The notes beneath the pieces were generated by a model that saw only the letters and a program-made list of their open reading frames with translations, ran no database searches and had not been told where the DNA came from. Position numbers and translations under genes: made by a program. From contig OX344749.2 of NCBI GenBank assembly GCA_947034885.2, positions 43,677,682 through 43,741,681 on the forward strand: a stretch of 64,000 bases of DNA, in the 5' to 3' direction. Origin of the DNA: Thuidium tamariscinum. Lineage: Eukaryota; Streptophyta; Bryopsida; Hypnales; Thuidiaceae. Below, piece by piece: positions 11,445 through 24,559 of this stretch; position 1 is the stretch's first letter, and each line of letters opens with the position of its first letter.

Positions 11445-14400
11445 ACATTTCAATATGTAAGGTAAGAAGCTTGAACTCTGATAGGGCATTAAAAGTGAAC
11501 ATGATTCAGAGAAACATTTCTCTTTTTTCAATGTAAAACATCTACATGTTTCAAGAGGTGGTTCGTTTTGATGACCTTATAGGACCATTTTTTTTCAATG
11601 CCAAAAATTTGTAACTAATTCCATAATAAAGTTTCAAAAAATATGAAACAACTTGCGTTAGATGCCTATTCTACTTGTCTTTCAAGGAAAATTTACTGAA
11701 AAGTATTTCAAGATGTTTCAACTCTCCAAGATTCAGTTCCAGCCCTTTGATGGTTGGTTTATTAACCTCCTACCCTAAGATGTGGAGAATTCACTATGAA
11801 ATTGAACCTAATGTGTACAAACATGAGGATGAGGAACAATGCAAAAATAAAAGAATTTTTTTATTCAAAAATAAATATTTTCTTCAATACAAATTTAAAT
11901 TTTTCATTAGGATCCATTTCTGTTTTATAGACTCACCTATTATAGTTAGCTTTGGTACTTCTCCCTAAGAAAGAAAAGAAGAGAGATGAATGGATGAGAA
12001 GGCACAAATAAAAAATCTTTTTCAATAAATAGTGCATTCAAGTGTTCAATATTGTCTACAATAGGTCACCCTATGAAGCCATTAAAGGGGGGTTGTTTGA
12101 AATAGGTACTTCTACCTTAAACTATTCACTCAATTGGAGGCATCTCTTCTTGAAAATCATTTAAAAAAAAATTAGCAATTGAAAATAAAAAATTATAACA
12201 AAAAAATATTAGATTTTTCAAAAGTAGCATATAATTTATATGACTTTTCAAAATGTTAATCATGTAGACAATGAAAAGTGTCATGTAGCTAGATCTAAAA
12301 CCATATTTTAAACATCATGAGCTAACCAAATTTAGTTAAGTGTGGGGACATTTTAATAATGCTTTTGAAAGACACTTTATTGAAAGTTTAGAGACACTTT
12401 AAGGAAAATCTAGGGTACATGAACGAATACAAGGATGGTTTTGGATATTTCTATATTAGTATACCATGTGCCATTGCTACAACATGATTAAATTATTGAA
12501 TCAATTATTTATTAATTTTCAAATTCAAAAAAACTTCAAAAATCAGTAATTTTTATACTATAGGTTCAAATGCCATTCCTCTCAAAGAGGTTTTTGATGG
12601 TACCAAAAATGCAATTGGGATAGGATGTATGGTGTAATAGATTTCAATATAACAAACAAAACAAATCAAACAACTTCAGTTGCCTAATTTCAAAATATAG
12701 ATGGATGTTGACTTTATGTCAAACTATTTTTGGTTGATAGTTGAAACCATTGCTTGAATTTTGATTGTTAATTTTTTACTTATCAATAAATTACTTTTCA
12801 ATCTATGCTACTTAATATTGCATTTTTGCATAGAAATGAAAAGAAATTTGCAAAAATTGCTTCTTCACAATTTTCTTGACTTAATTGACTATAAACATGA
12901 AATTGATTTTATCATGTATTAAATTCTAATGTCCGATTTTTGGACGACTAAAATAGAGTGAAATTTAAATTTCATTTTCATTACTGCTTGGATGAAAGTC
13001 ATCCTAATTGGGGGAGATACTTGTATTATCCAATAGTTGTCCTATCTAATCATTGGATTTAGTACTAGTAAAATACATATATGTTAAATATGTATTCTTT
13101 CTAAAATCACTAATGTGGAAGTATGTCAAGTTGTTGATAAAGCCAAAATTGCATTAACTCTAGTTCCAAATTGGATTTGCAAAAATCAAGTTATAGATTT
13201 AAAGAACAAATTAATTTCAAATAATCACAATGTCAAAAGAACCTAATTTCAAATCCATGTCAACAAATTTTATTCACAAAATAATAATGGTGATAGGATT
13301 GATAAATCTAATTGTACACATGGAATCTACAATTTAAAATGTACAACTTTGATTTGTATATGATTCCAAAATGATATTCTTCCAAAAAGTAATTTATGAT
13401 GATTTTTCTCAAATTGTGGATTTGAGGAAAGAAGTCTTCTAGATGTTTAGGAGTTAAATACTCTACAAGGCTATTGCAAGAAACACTCCCTTATTTTTGT
13501 TAGTGTTTGCATAGTATTTATGATTTTTTTCCAAGAGTAACTTAAAATTAGGAAAATAATTTTGAAAAAATGTGAAAAATATGTTTAATGTGAATACCTT
13601 TAAGAAGAAAGTAGTCAAAGTACCTTAGGAAAGAAATGCATAGAAGAATTCCCTAAGTAGGAGAACTTGAAAAGTGGAAAATCTCATTGAATTAGGGATC
13701 TTGACATTTGATTTGTAAGAAAATTAAAAAAAAAAACTTTTAAAGAAAACTAACAGTTATCCATTTGGAAAGAATTGATAGTAATGAGATTTCAATGAAA
13801 GACTAGTCTTTATAGTTTTAGAAACATGTTCAATGTTGAAAAATTGCTCACAATGGGAGTGTTGTTTGTAGTCATATGGAGGGCATATAATAATATATTT
13901 TCAAATTTTCTAAACAAAAATATGATTTCATACTATACAAATAGTCCGTTAAGACTTCAACTCCAAATTATTAAATCATGGGGCTCCTAATCTAGTAAGA
14001 ACTTATGAACCTTCAAATGTGAAAAATTAACAAATATACTTTTGAAATATAAGACTATTTTTTAATTTCTAAATTTTTTTTTATTACCATCAAGTTAGAC
14101 ATGTTCAACAAAAAATTCTTCTTCATATGACTTCTACTTCAATGTTATAGTGGATGTTAATGATGTCAATCCACTTGTAACGGATAATAGGATTGGTATT
14201 TTAGTCTTGCAATGACCCTATATACAAAGTATGTTGTAATCAATACAAGACTTCAAGTAGAAGGCACCCAAGAACATTAAAGAAGAATTTTAGACCATTA
14301 AGGGCTTTGAATGTTTTTTCTAATTAAAGTGAGTATGAGGTTGTCTACATCTCCATTCTTGCCTTAGCATAGGACAAATAAAAATAGATAGTTGCCACTT

Positions 14401-14630
14401 GGCATGTAGAAATTTATAGAAGGCACCTCCTAGCCATCTTCTATGTCTAAGTCAAAAAATTGTTGATATGAATTGAATAAATATAATAAATATTTGAGCC
14501 CATCATGCAAAACTTGACCCAATTAGTGAGTTGACAAGAACTCTTTTCCAGCTAATTTTTGGCATTATAAAGAAAACTTTTCTTAGGTTCAATTTTTTCC
14601 TCATGACATATTGAAACAAGTGGCTAATTG

Positions 14631-14740
14631 CATTAGAGGAAATTAGGCTCTATAGAGGGCCGTTTCAATAGTTCCCCAAGCAGCTTTTCCTATTGATTCC
14701 GTAACAATGAGGGAATGGCTAACAATTGTTAGTCATCATA
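14631..14740. repeat. Fragment of CATTAGAGG-ended element
   Basis: Begins CATTAGAGGAAATTAGGC, followed by 'gagggccgtttc' and 'ttccccaa', as in the left halves of the copies at 26055 and 60545. The right half and terminal repeat are missing or too diverged to see. Confidence 0.5.
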
Positions 14741-16069
14741 AATACAAAAAACAAACAACAAAATCTGAAATTAAAAATCTGATGTGGGTGTTCAGTTGAA
14801 GGTGATTGCAAGAAACACTTGTCCTATTTTTTGTCCCCTTGACCTTCAACAAGTAGTGTTTTGCGCATAACTTTTGCATATTTTGTTTAATTGTCTTCAA
14901 ATTTGAAATGAAGGTTTACACAAAAGTTTTAGATATTGTGTAATTTTTTCAAAATTCTTAAAATTAGTTTATTATTTTTAACTTGCCTCCAATGGGATGT
15001 CTACTTTAGCCATTTTCGGGGATTCCAGTTCTATTTTTGACCCAAAAATACAAATTTGAAGCCACAAATTGGATAAGTTGGAGGTCTATTAACATTACAA
15101 GGATTGACAATGAGTTTTTATGAAATTAGCAACATGTCTGTTGCACACATGGGGTTAAAATGACCTTCCTAGGTACGAAGGCTACAAAGAGGGAAAAAAA
15201 TTCCTAGAGGATTTTTTAATTGCAATGTGAGAATAATCTTATCTAAAAGAATAGGGTTTTTAAAAATAATTTTTTGAATTTTTTTGAATTACTAAAAACA
15301 AAAAAATTGACAGAACCCTAACTTTTTTGTTATTTTCTGCTACGAGTGGCCTTTGTAGTACTTTGTAGTAGTCTACAGTACATTAGTACTATATAGTACT
15401 AAGAGATGGTCCAAAATATGCAAGCACCTTGATCCAATGGTTAAGATTTGCAAGTGCACTACTTACATGTAGTATTAGTAGTAACGCATAGTACAATTAG
15501 TCTTGTAGCCAAAAATTGCATTTTTGAGACATAAACAAGAAGGATTTCTTGCATTTTACCCTATTCATGTATCAAAGTTGAATATCAATTTCCAAATTTA
15601 ATCTTTTGTAATTCATTGTTCATATATGGCTATGTATAAATGTTGATACACTTACACAAGTTGAATGCTAGCAGTGAACTACTAGACTTGTATGTCACTT
15701 GCTTTTAATACATGTTTCATTTTTATTTGTCAACATGTACAACTTTTGAACTTTCCAACCATATATTTGTGCACCAACTTGCTATCTCTCTTCCTACATA
15801 AGATAAACCAATCTATGGTAAGTAGATTGATTGCTTTGCCATTTAGCCATTTTTGAAAATTTTGAATTATTGTTTTATTTATAGAAAGACAAACATGAGA
15901 AATGGAGAGAGCAATTGAATACTCTCTAAACTACTCCAAAACCATCTAAAAGAGTGTTCATAATCATCATTAAATCACCTAAAGCAGTTACAATATTTCT
16001 TAATATAGTTGTAATATTTTCTAACATATATATGAGACAATGGAATTTAAAAAATGACTAATTTTGATA

Positions 16070-16290
16070 AAACAGTGATATTCACTATGCCATTTTTTAG
16101 ACCTCCTGTTTTGAACTAGAAGCTAACATCTAAGAAAGGTATACATTTTCAAACATCTAAGACATGTGTAGATTTCTAAAATCTATGACATATTTAGATT
16201 TCACACAATGCAGTTTGAGACAAGTATAGATTTCAGACATCTACAACACATATAGATTTCAGATTACAAGGTTTGAACAATAAAAAATTT
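16070..16290. repeat. Internal fragment related to the 35996 element
   Basis: Repeated 'acatctaagac...tagattt' and 'aaatctatgaca' motifs line up with the interior of the miniature element at 35996-36299, but the characteristic termini are absent. It abuts the TTAA element at 16295. Confidence 0.45.
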
Positions 16291-16294
16291 CAAA

Positions 16295-17234
16295 TTAACC
16301 TCTAAAGCCCCAAACTGCATTATTTGGCAACACAACAATTTTGGGTAGCTCACTACAAATGGAGTTTTTATATTTTTTCTTCAAAATTTTCACACAACAT
16401 GTATCCAAGGAGTAGCTTCAAGGCCCAATAATTTTCATAACTTTTGACAACATGGTAAAAAGTTATAGCATGATATGTTGTTTTGTTTGAACTGGGTAGT
16501 AAAAAAAACTTCTTTAAAAATTATTTTTTCTAAAAATAAAAATTTGAATTTGGTTTATTAGATTTTATCTATGTAGAAAGCTTTGATTCATTCCATTTCA
16601 ATAAATGAGTCAAAAGTTATGAGGAATTTAAGTTTGGAGTAGTTTGTGGGTAGTTATAGAATCTTTATTCTACAAAAAAGTTTGAAATTCTGTATTTAAT
16701 TCAATTTTTAAAATTTTTGAAAAAAAACTAAAACATTGGTTGAATATTTTTTATTACAATATTTTAAACATTGGAATTGACATTTTTAATTTTTATAAAT
16801 AAATTGTTTACAATTTAGTATTTTCAAGCATTTTCTACTCCTTTCTACTAACTTTTTTTTTTCTATATGTTATACAATTCCAAATGATTTGAATTTTTTT
16901 GAGCATATAGCCAACTTGAATTGTAAAATGAGTTCAAAGAATAATAATCATTTTGAGTATTTTTTTCATACAAATGTGACCTTGTGAAGAGTAGCTGCCT
17001 AGATTTTTGCACAGTTAAAAAAAGGATTTTTGCTAGTTCAAATGTTAATATCTTGCAATCTACACGGTGGAAATTTCTGAAATTTTTTCTACATATTTTC
17101 AAACCACCTAACTACAAGATCCTTTGGTTAAATATGTCAAAAAATGTTTTTTTTCAAAAAATTGCACTTGCATTAGAAATCATAGTTTTGGAGTGATTTT
17201 GGTAAAAACATAGTCAAAAACCTTCAGGGGTTAA
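16295..17234. mobile_element. TTAA-bounded DNA element, about 0.93-kb family
   Basis: A 940-bp copy. It starts TTAACCTCTAAAGCCCC and ends CCTTCAGGGGTTAA, with the same internal order as the copies at 8618 and 62792 but clearly more diverged. Short open frames inside are shared with other copies only as DNA and contain unrelated stops, so they are not a conserved protein. Confidence 0.7.
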
Positions 17235-17323
17235 TTGCATATCACCGTTTTAATGAAATTTGCCATAAAGTTAGTTTTTCAATGACTTTACATTAGAAAG
17301 GTGGAGTTCCTAATTCAATCTGT

Positions 17324-17472
17324 GGAGTAAGAGCAAACCCCATAAGCACACGGTCAAGCAGCACTGTAAGTGTTGTGGGTGCGCCACTGATCTTCCTTTG
17401 ACAAAGAGGATCAATGGCTCACAGCACTTACAGTGTTGCTTGGCTGTGTACCTGTGGGACTGCTCTAACTCC
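17324..17472 (+). ncRNA. Candidate microRNA precursor hairpin
   Basis: A 149-base imperfect foldback with its best-paired part at 17352-17379 (5' arm) and 17418-17445 (3' arm). These 28-base arms differ from perfect complementarity at five positions, and all five are G-U wobbles if the plus strand is transcribed; on the minus strand they would be A-C mismatches. Length, mismatch pattern and loop size suit a plant MIRNA stem-loop. It lies about 2 kb upstream of the fatty acid hydroxylase on the same strand. A decayed miniature inverted-repeat element is the main alternative; mature miRNA identity is unknown. Confidence 0.45.
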
Positions 17473-19490
17473 ATCACCATCGTACAAAGCATTGATTTCA
17501 ACCATTAATCAACCTATTGTATTGAAATCTTTACCTCATTAATTGAAATTTTTTTGTCATGGATTGATAGAAAACTATAATGGGTAGTTCTGTAGATGTC
17601 TGCATTAGAGAGTTGGCCTGTCATACCTTACGAGTACAGATATTAATCAAATACGTATACTTGGTTAGTTACAGGAAGCTTATATGGTTGAGGGACATTC
17701 AACGGCTCCAAAGTCCCAACTGCCCACGACCTGCATTGATTTCAGATGTCTGTGCGTCAACGGTTTGGGTGGGAACCTTTTGCACTTTCGGTCTTTCGAT
17801 CGATCGGTTCCTTGCCAGCCACCGATTCGATAGATCGGTGAATCCCTTGCGACACCATTGTGGAGTCCCCAATTGCGAAATCTCTCCGATCCATCCATCT
17901 ATATAACAATGCCATGCCAGAGTTCTCTTCAATGCCAACGTACTGCAGTAGAACACATAGTTACACACGATCTAGCTCGCTCCTGTCCGGGCATGTGATG
18001 TATGCACGTACTGTAGATCGATCGTACACTGGCCCCGACACTGGCACCAGTTCTTCGATTCCCATTCTTCCGATCCGAAGGCTAAGTAACTAGCTCGTTC
18101 AATTCGGTCGATATATATGTATCTCCGTCCCAGCTAGTTTGCTTGAGTAGCTACAGCAGTTTCAGTTTCCGTTCAATTCCGTAACATAAGAAAGCTTGAA
18201 TCGGTGAGAAATATACATTACTTACGTACAGTATATATATTTGAGCGAGATCGATCGATCGAGTGACTGTCTTCAAACTTGAATGCGGAAGATTGAACGT
18301 GAGAAACATTCAATTCCAGCTACAGATAGAACCGCGCGCGCGCGTCCGGCCAAGCTATCGCTGATATATAATTAAGCTAGGTTGCTCGATCTTAATTGTG
18401 GTGCATATTCAAGGCGTACGTACGTTTTCCATCTTCGACGTCACGGTGACGTTGAATTCCAGGTAATTTTGCTTAGCAACGTACTGTAAATTATATCTAG
18501 GGAATGCATATTTGGGGAGTCGTGGAATCCCAGAGCTAGCTCCGATCCAGGCGCAGTCTGCAACGACAATTAATTTCGCGAAATTGACGATATTCCATTC
18601 CTTTGGCATGGCACCGTAAGTTCAGGACGCGCCGCCTGAACCCATAATCTCAGTGTTCCTCACCGAGTTAATTTGCGGTTAGAAATTAGACCTTCGTGAA
18701 GATATATGTCACAATTTCTGGCTGTGCGAGTATCGCCAATTTCACGAAATTGACGTTCTGCTATAATTCAGATTTATTCCATAAAATTGAATGATGGGTA
18801 GGGTGAAGAGGGTTAGCTAGACAGTCTCAAACAGGGAATCTGAGAAATTATATGTTTTTATCCACTGCGGTGGTTCTGAATATGAAAAATAATTCAAGAC
18901 GTACAACTAGCCTGTACAATTAATCTTGAGTTTGACAATACAGGGTAAGAAACTCAAAGGGAAGTCCATTATATATCTAGAGTGCACACAGATAGCCTTC
19001 AGTGTACGTGGCAACGTAACTCAACAACCTATTTAACGGCAGTTCGTTATCAGTGTAGGCAGTTGAATGTAACTTGTTCAATTCTCCACAACTTTTGAGT
19101 TACTTTCAATTCACTTCGCCTTTCCTGAACAATTCCATCTCTAATGAAAACCGAAATGATTGTGCAAATTACGTAGTGTCTTTTCAACTGGAACTGCATC
19201 ATGAGCACAGAAGGAATCCAGTGATTCACACAGCGGACGCATTTGAACAATTTCTGCTCTTATAATGCATCAATCAGTACTCAATTTTTAGAAGAAAAAG
19301 GATTTTTTCAAATTCCAACACTCTGACTCCAGTCTGTTGATGGATTTAGAAGCGAAAATCTGGAATCACATTCCAGTTTTGTTCTTCGCCGGATTAGTAC
19401 CAATTTGACGCTTCAATTTGGTGTCGGTCGTGAGCTTCGCTGCAGCAGTTAACAGAATTACGTACGTGGTACATATAGATTGAAGGAGTC
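17473..19490 (+). promoter_or_regulatory. Upstream region of fatty acid 2-hydroxylase gene
   Basis: Unique, less AT-rich DNA with no supported coding exon. It is rich in GATC- and TAGC-type palindromic words (for example GATCGATCGATCGAG near 18250) and a short GC alternation near 18335. TATA-like sequences occur at about 17899 (CTATATAA) and 18225-18240. It probably holds the promoter and 5' leader of the gene starting at 19491; the transcription start cannot be fixed from sequence alone. Confidence 0.35.
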
Positions 19491-22436
19491 ATGACGGCTC
19501 TACTGGACGTGGAACGAGATCGATCGGTGGACAAGATGAAGCCCATTGCCAAAACCAGCGTGGACATGACCAAGCCCATCGTTGCTCAAGTATGATTACT
19601 AGCTCCAATACTTATGCAATGTGATTTTCATAATTAGCTCTAGTAGCTAGAACCTATCACTGCTAATTAAGTGTGCAAATAGATCCAAATATAACATAAT
19701 TTTATTCACTTTATTGGGTAGCTAGGCAGCTATACAATTTCTTGCTAGAAATTTACGTTCATGACAAACGTTAGCCACAATTGAGTCTACGCCGCTCCTC
19801 AGGACCAGCTACGTTCATGAAAGCACTCTCACCTTTGTTACTGTAACAGCACTAGCTAGTTGGGTTTTTTTGAATTTCAACTCTACTGTACAGTCGGTTG
19901 ACTAAAACACAAATCAATACATACTAGTAACATACTAGTATTAGTCCAAAGTAGGATACTCCACACTATATAATTGCAAGGAAGAACACTCACTGAAGTG
20001 CTGAATATATATTCCTCAAATTTCAATGATTTGGGCCCTACTGATATTTGTGAACGGCACCTTTACTTTATTGGCATGCCCAGGTGGGTCATCTGGGTGC
20101 CGATTATGACGACTGGGTGCACCAGCCTGTGACGCGCAAAGAATGCCCCCGATTCTTCGAAAGCAATCTGCTGGAGGTCAGTGGTCGAAGCTAGCCCTTA
20201 CTTTTGAAAGCTTTTAAAATCGCTCAGTGTTTAATTCTGTTTTGATCCTACACTTACCACCTTGTCCAATCACACTGAGTCGAGAGAGTGATCCTGGAGA
20301 TTAATGGGTTTCTGCCAAATGTATATACAGCATTCTAAATTCATTGGATTTAATCGCCTGAATGTTGTTGGAGAGGAGCAATTACAAAGCGGGCCAATGA
20401 ATCTGATCGAGGTTTGAGATCATATATAATATCCAGTAGAAATTATTTGCAAATGCAGTCTAACTAGTACACCTATTTTCAACACTGCACCCCGAAATGA
20501 ATAATTTGTGTGAAGCTTTGGAGACTTGGAATTCGTAAGGTGCGAATATTTTGGCACCAAAATATTCGTTGTATGGACGTCCTGTGCAGATGGGGACCAA
20601 AGCCAAGTGGTGGATGATACCAATGATTTGGGGTCCAGTGGCCCTGTTGTTCCAAGCGAGAGCCGTCTCGGAAGGCCTTGCCCCCCATTTGGTGCTTCCC
20701 GTCTTCCTCGCCGGCGTGTTGGTGTGGACTTTAACCGAGTATCTCCTCCATCGCTTCTTGTTCCACATGAAAACCTCCACTTACTGGTATGAATCAGTCA
20801 CTCACAATCAGACGCAACTTCGTTTAATTCGTTCAAGTTTATGCATGTCAATGTAAGTAACCTCATCTGCAAGTCTCAACTCGTCCAATCGAATGTGTGA
20901 AATGCAAATATCCGTCGCTTGCTATAAAGTGACTCACATTTAATTAGCTAGTGTAGCTTCACTTACAATTAAACAGTGAAACTTGAAAGCATATCAAGGC
21001 ATGGCTTGCAATTACACTGACGCTAATGTACGTAGGCTGGCAGGTAAGTACTAGGTTTTGAATGCCAAGTGGTCGAATTTTTAAAGAGTTTCTTTGTTTC
21101 GGGTTGCACTAATTAAAATTTACATTCTACATTTGGACCCCACTATCATCTTGGGCTGAGTGTTGTAACTAAGTCGGTGCACGCAGGCCAAATACCATTC
21201 ATTATTTGATCCACGGATTTCACCACAAGCATCCCATGGACTCAGAACGTCTCGTGTTTCCACCTCTCTTTGCTCTTGGCATTGCCATCCCTGTAAGTCT
21301 TAAATATGTCCATATACTTAAGTTATGACCAGCCGTTGCATTTAATCCACAAGCAAGTCCTAATCACCATTTGTGAACAATTATAATGGGTATGAATGCG
21401 TTCTTTTAATTTTTGATGTTTAATGGTGAGATTCCTAGTAAGTAATTTTCTTTCAAATCGTTCAATTTTTGGAGGAATGCACATTATTGAAATCATTTTC
21501 CTTTGGATTGTTGGACACGGCATCTATGCAGGTGTGGTGTTTGTTGCAAGTCCTCATCCCATCTCCAGCTTTGTGCTCTTCAGGATTTGGTGGATTGCTC
21601 GCTGGTTACGTAATGTATGACCTCACTCACTACTTTCTCCATTTCGGCACAGCGTTTACCGACCATCTCTACAAGATGAAGGTGCGTTCCAACCACTAAT
21701 TTTAGGCATTTGTCCAGTTGCATTTGCCAATTTTAATTATTTATTTGAAAAAAATTGGTGGTCATGACCATTAAGTAGAGTATTGAAATTATATTATATG
21801 TGATTGTATTGTGGTGGCTAGCTTCTTAATAACAACCTTTTAATGACCAAATCATTGCTTAAAGTTTTGTATATTACATAAGCTATGATTCACCTCGGTT
21901 TCAGAGAATTAATTCATAACAAAAGCCCAGGTTATTTGGTTAAGATTTGAGCATTTCTTTGGATGACTAAGAAATCATGAGGACAAGACATCACCTTGAA
22001 ATAGTCTTTTATCATCCAAGATATGGACTTTGAGGAGTTCAGAAGTTATATTAAATATTCTAGATAAAAAGTGAAATACTCTAGATAACTTGGTTGTGGT
22101 TGCAAAAACTTGCTCTACCAGACTAAATAAGGGCTGTCAGATCTTGGAGATCAATTGCTCTATGAGAATGCAGGGTTTTTTTTTGCCACAATTCACCATG
22201 TAATGATGAATAACAACATGAAATCATAATATGCTAATTCGTTTATTCTGTTGTTTGTTTTTTCATTGTCACAGAAAGACCATTCCAACCACCACTTCAA
22301 AACTCAGATGCACAATTTCAGCTTCGGAGTGACAAGCCCATTCTGGGACATTGTGTTCAACACTCTTCCACCCACAAAACCGAAAAGAAAGGGGCATGGA
22401 CCTCAAGCAGTGGGCATGATCCAGTCTTCAACTTAA
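19491..22436 (+). CDS. Fatty acid 2-hydroxylase, plant FAH type
   Basis: Hydroxylates C2 of the very-long-chain fatty acid used in ceramides, at the ER membrane; plant enzymes receive electrons from separate cytochrome b5. Six exons join in phase: 19491-19589, 20084-20176, 20590-20786, 21187-21292, 21532-21681 and 22275-22436, giving 268 residues (Arabidopsis FAH about 237). The conserved N-terminal block [20 protein letters not shown] spans residues 33-52. The di-iron histidine boxes are present: HRFLFH (118-123), [11 protein letters not shown] (135-145), HYFLH (198-202) and KDHSNHHF (216-223). Hydrophobic segments flank 76-112 and 166-192. There is no cytochrome b5 domain, as in other plants. 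The extra length is a longer N-terminus and a basic tail. All introns are GT-AG. The gene looks intact. Confidence 0.95.
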
Positions 22437-23827
22437 AAATGTGTATTGGATTATCATGGTAAACATTTCTGCATAGAGAGATCATTCAGTCATTTCAGAG
22501 ATTTACAATTATCCATCTATTCTAGTCTCTATTAATTGTAGTCAAATGATATGCGGCATTACTTATTAATAGCCTGAGCCGTCACATGGCGTAGCTACAA
22601 CAAAAAAAAATGGCAGGCTCTCTCAGCCATTAGAAGAGCTAGGGATACCTTACTGTGAGGGAGTTTTGGAACCATAACACATACTGTACAAATTCCATTT
22701 TATTTGTTTCCAGAAAAATAAGAAAAATAATATATACTGTATTATACAATAACTTGGAAGGACAACAATTATCACATCAGTGCATGACCCATATCAAGGT
22801 CTCTAGCTAATTAAGTTAACTACAAGCAAGAAACTGAAATCGTCAAGATCAATTTTTGACTAAAAAAATTCTTGCTGGCATCAACTTTGGAGCATCAATA
22901 TGTCATTTCCTTCATCAAGCCATAGCTAAACCTTCACGAGTCAGTACAGAAACTAATGAAGACATCCTCCCAGCACATCCTTTGTCCAGAATTTCAAATT
23001 GAATGAGAAAGTAAAGTACCTCATGAGCAGAGAGGCAACAAAGGCACAATCATCTATTTTCTTCCACAATGATTGTCATTGTTTCTTCTCAACCTCGTGA
23101 TTTCACAAACTCGCCCCGCAGCCACAATCGATGGTATCCCTCCTCAAATCTGCCTCAGTGAAGTCAACAACCTCGATCTGGTGTTTCTGCATTGCACTCT
23201 ACAAACAGATGAGCCACCAAGCTCTCTGCATTCCACAGATGTCCATGTAACTTCCATTGGGCTCAGTATCCATTGTTGCACATGCATTGTCTGCAATAGC
23301 TGTGAGCTTGACATTGCCCACTAGAAATAGGCAGCCAAGATAATGCACAGGAGAGATACAAAATGTCCAGGCATCTATGGAATTTTCGAAGAATTCTAAT
23401 CCATGGAAAATGTCCAGTGAAGATAGAATAGAATAAGATACACTAGAATACACTAAGGTACACTACGAAATAGAATTTGGATAGTAATGGACATTATTTT
23501 GTCCAATTTGCGAAATGAATTTCTCCTGTGAGGTAGCAAGAAGCAGGCTTCATGTAGCCCTGAATCCAATTCTCTATGAACTTTGCTAAACATTGCTGGA
23601 ACATAACTAGTCACCTCACGTAATTGCTTATAAATGAAGAAGAACTACGATACACTGACACTGCAACGAAGGAACACATTCGCCATTGCCTTCCATTTCG
23701 CCTCCTCCTGTTTATCATCTTCGACTTGGATACAAGTATATATCAGTTTCCTCATCGTGACAAAACCTCTGTCAGATGAAATTGATACGGAGTATATTTC
23801 AAGGCATGAAGGATTGCTTGCAATTGC
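22437..23827. other. Intergenic, between hydroxylase and NHL gene
   Basis: Probably holds the 3' ends of both convergent genes. Open frames of 83-84 codons on either strand near 23073-23453 overlap one another and resemble no family I know. A short run of ATAGAAT/ACACTA-like repeats lies near 23420-23480. No RNA gene or transposon ends seen. Confidence 0.5.
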
Positions 23828-24559
23828 TCAATAGCGATGGCACTTCTTGGTGATCAACTGCCCCACACGCTCCTTCTCAGGCATCGTCACAGAAACGTCA
23901 CAAACCGTCTTCACCCCAAACCCAAAAGATCTGTAAGTCCCAATGCGCACCCTCGCCCTCCCCTCCACAAACACCTGCACCGCCACACTCCCCCTCTGAA
24001 TCTCCGCCTGCAACGCATTCGCCAGAATGAACGTCACTGGCACGCTCATCGCCTTCACCTCCACCCCCACCACCGTCCAATTCCTCTTCCCTTGCGTGAA
24101 TGGAACAATCATCGCCCTCCCAAACGTCGCAGTGGCATATGCCACTCGCATGTCAATTCGATCATACGTGATCTCCATGTGGTGGTTGCGGTTGCAGGCT
24201 CGCAAGGTGATGACCAAGTCTGCATTTAACAGAAAGGTGGTGATGCCCCAGTTGCTGTGAGTGTCGGTTGGTGATGATGAGAGTGATGCCGCCCCAGTTG
24301 CTGTAGTAGTTTGAAGGCGTCGACGTGAGTTTGTGGATTGGATGTTGAGAGTGATGAGCTTCATGTCGTCAATTTCCCATGACGGGGAGTGGATAGGGCG
24401 GAGGACGAGCCAGATGATGAAGGCGATTAAGCCTAAGAGGAGGAGGGTGATGACGAGAAGGGAGAGAGTGAAGATAAGCAAGCGGCGGAGGGCGTGGTGG
24501 CGGCGGTGGCGGAACTCGGCGTACTCGGGGTTTACTTTGCATTCACCAACTTCGCCCAT
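23828..24559 (-). CDS. NHL (NDR1/HIN1-like) LEA_2 membrane protein
   Basis: An intronless gene for a 243-residue protein of the NDR1/HIN1-like family, which in angiosperms are plasma-membrane or ER proteins linked to defence and stress. A basic cytosolic head (residues 1-26) is followed by one membrane span (about 27-53) ending in WLVLRP, the family signature after the helix. A serine/threonine-rich linker (75-105) precedes the LEA_2 beta domain (about 112-226), where NRNHHMEITYDR (123-134) and VPFTQGKRN (152-160) correspond to family motifs, though the usual NPN is changed to NRN. Cysteines at 122, 220 and 240 could pair outside the cytosol. The start sits in a good plant context (AACCATGGG). 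The antisense frame of 130 codons is a shadow. A specific role cannot be read from sequence. Confidence 0.88.
   Translation of the reverse strand: MGEVGECKVNPEYAEFRHRRHHALRRLLIFTLSLLVITLLLLGLIAFIIWLVLRPIHSPSWEIDDMKLITLNIQSTNSRRRLQTTTATGAASLSSSPTDTHSNWGITTFLLNADLVITLRACNRNHHMEITYDRIDMRVAYATATFGRAMIVPFTQGKRNWTVVGVEVKAMSVPVTFILANALQAEIQRGSVAVQVFVEGRARVRIGTYRSFGFGVKTVCDVSVTMPEKERVGQLITKKCHRY

Larger units (their letters stand above)
1..17323. other. AT-rich gene-free region
   Basis: No coding region can be supported here. Open frames are short, AT-driven and match no family I recognise. The stretch is mostly dispersed repeats, listed separately. The intervals between them (1418-4149, 4997-6039, 7661-8335, 11445-14630, 14741-16069) are simple AT-rich DNA with poly-A/T runs. 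A short ATTA-type microsatellite lies near 8086-8107 and short TAGTAC-like repeats near 15350-15500. A fragment beginning GGTGATTGCAAGAAACACTT at about 14793 belongs to the same family as the element at 41939-42660. Confidence 0.7.

Noticed and set aside
23837-24229. 130-codon plus-strand frame
   Set aside because: Antisense to the NHL/LEA_2 gene, with His/Pro-rich low-complexity translation.
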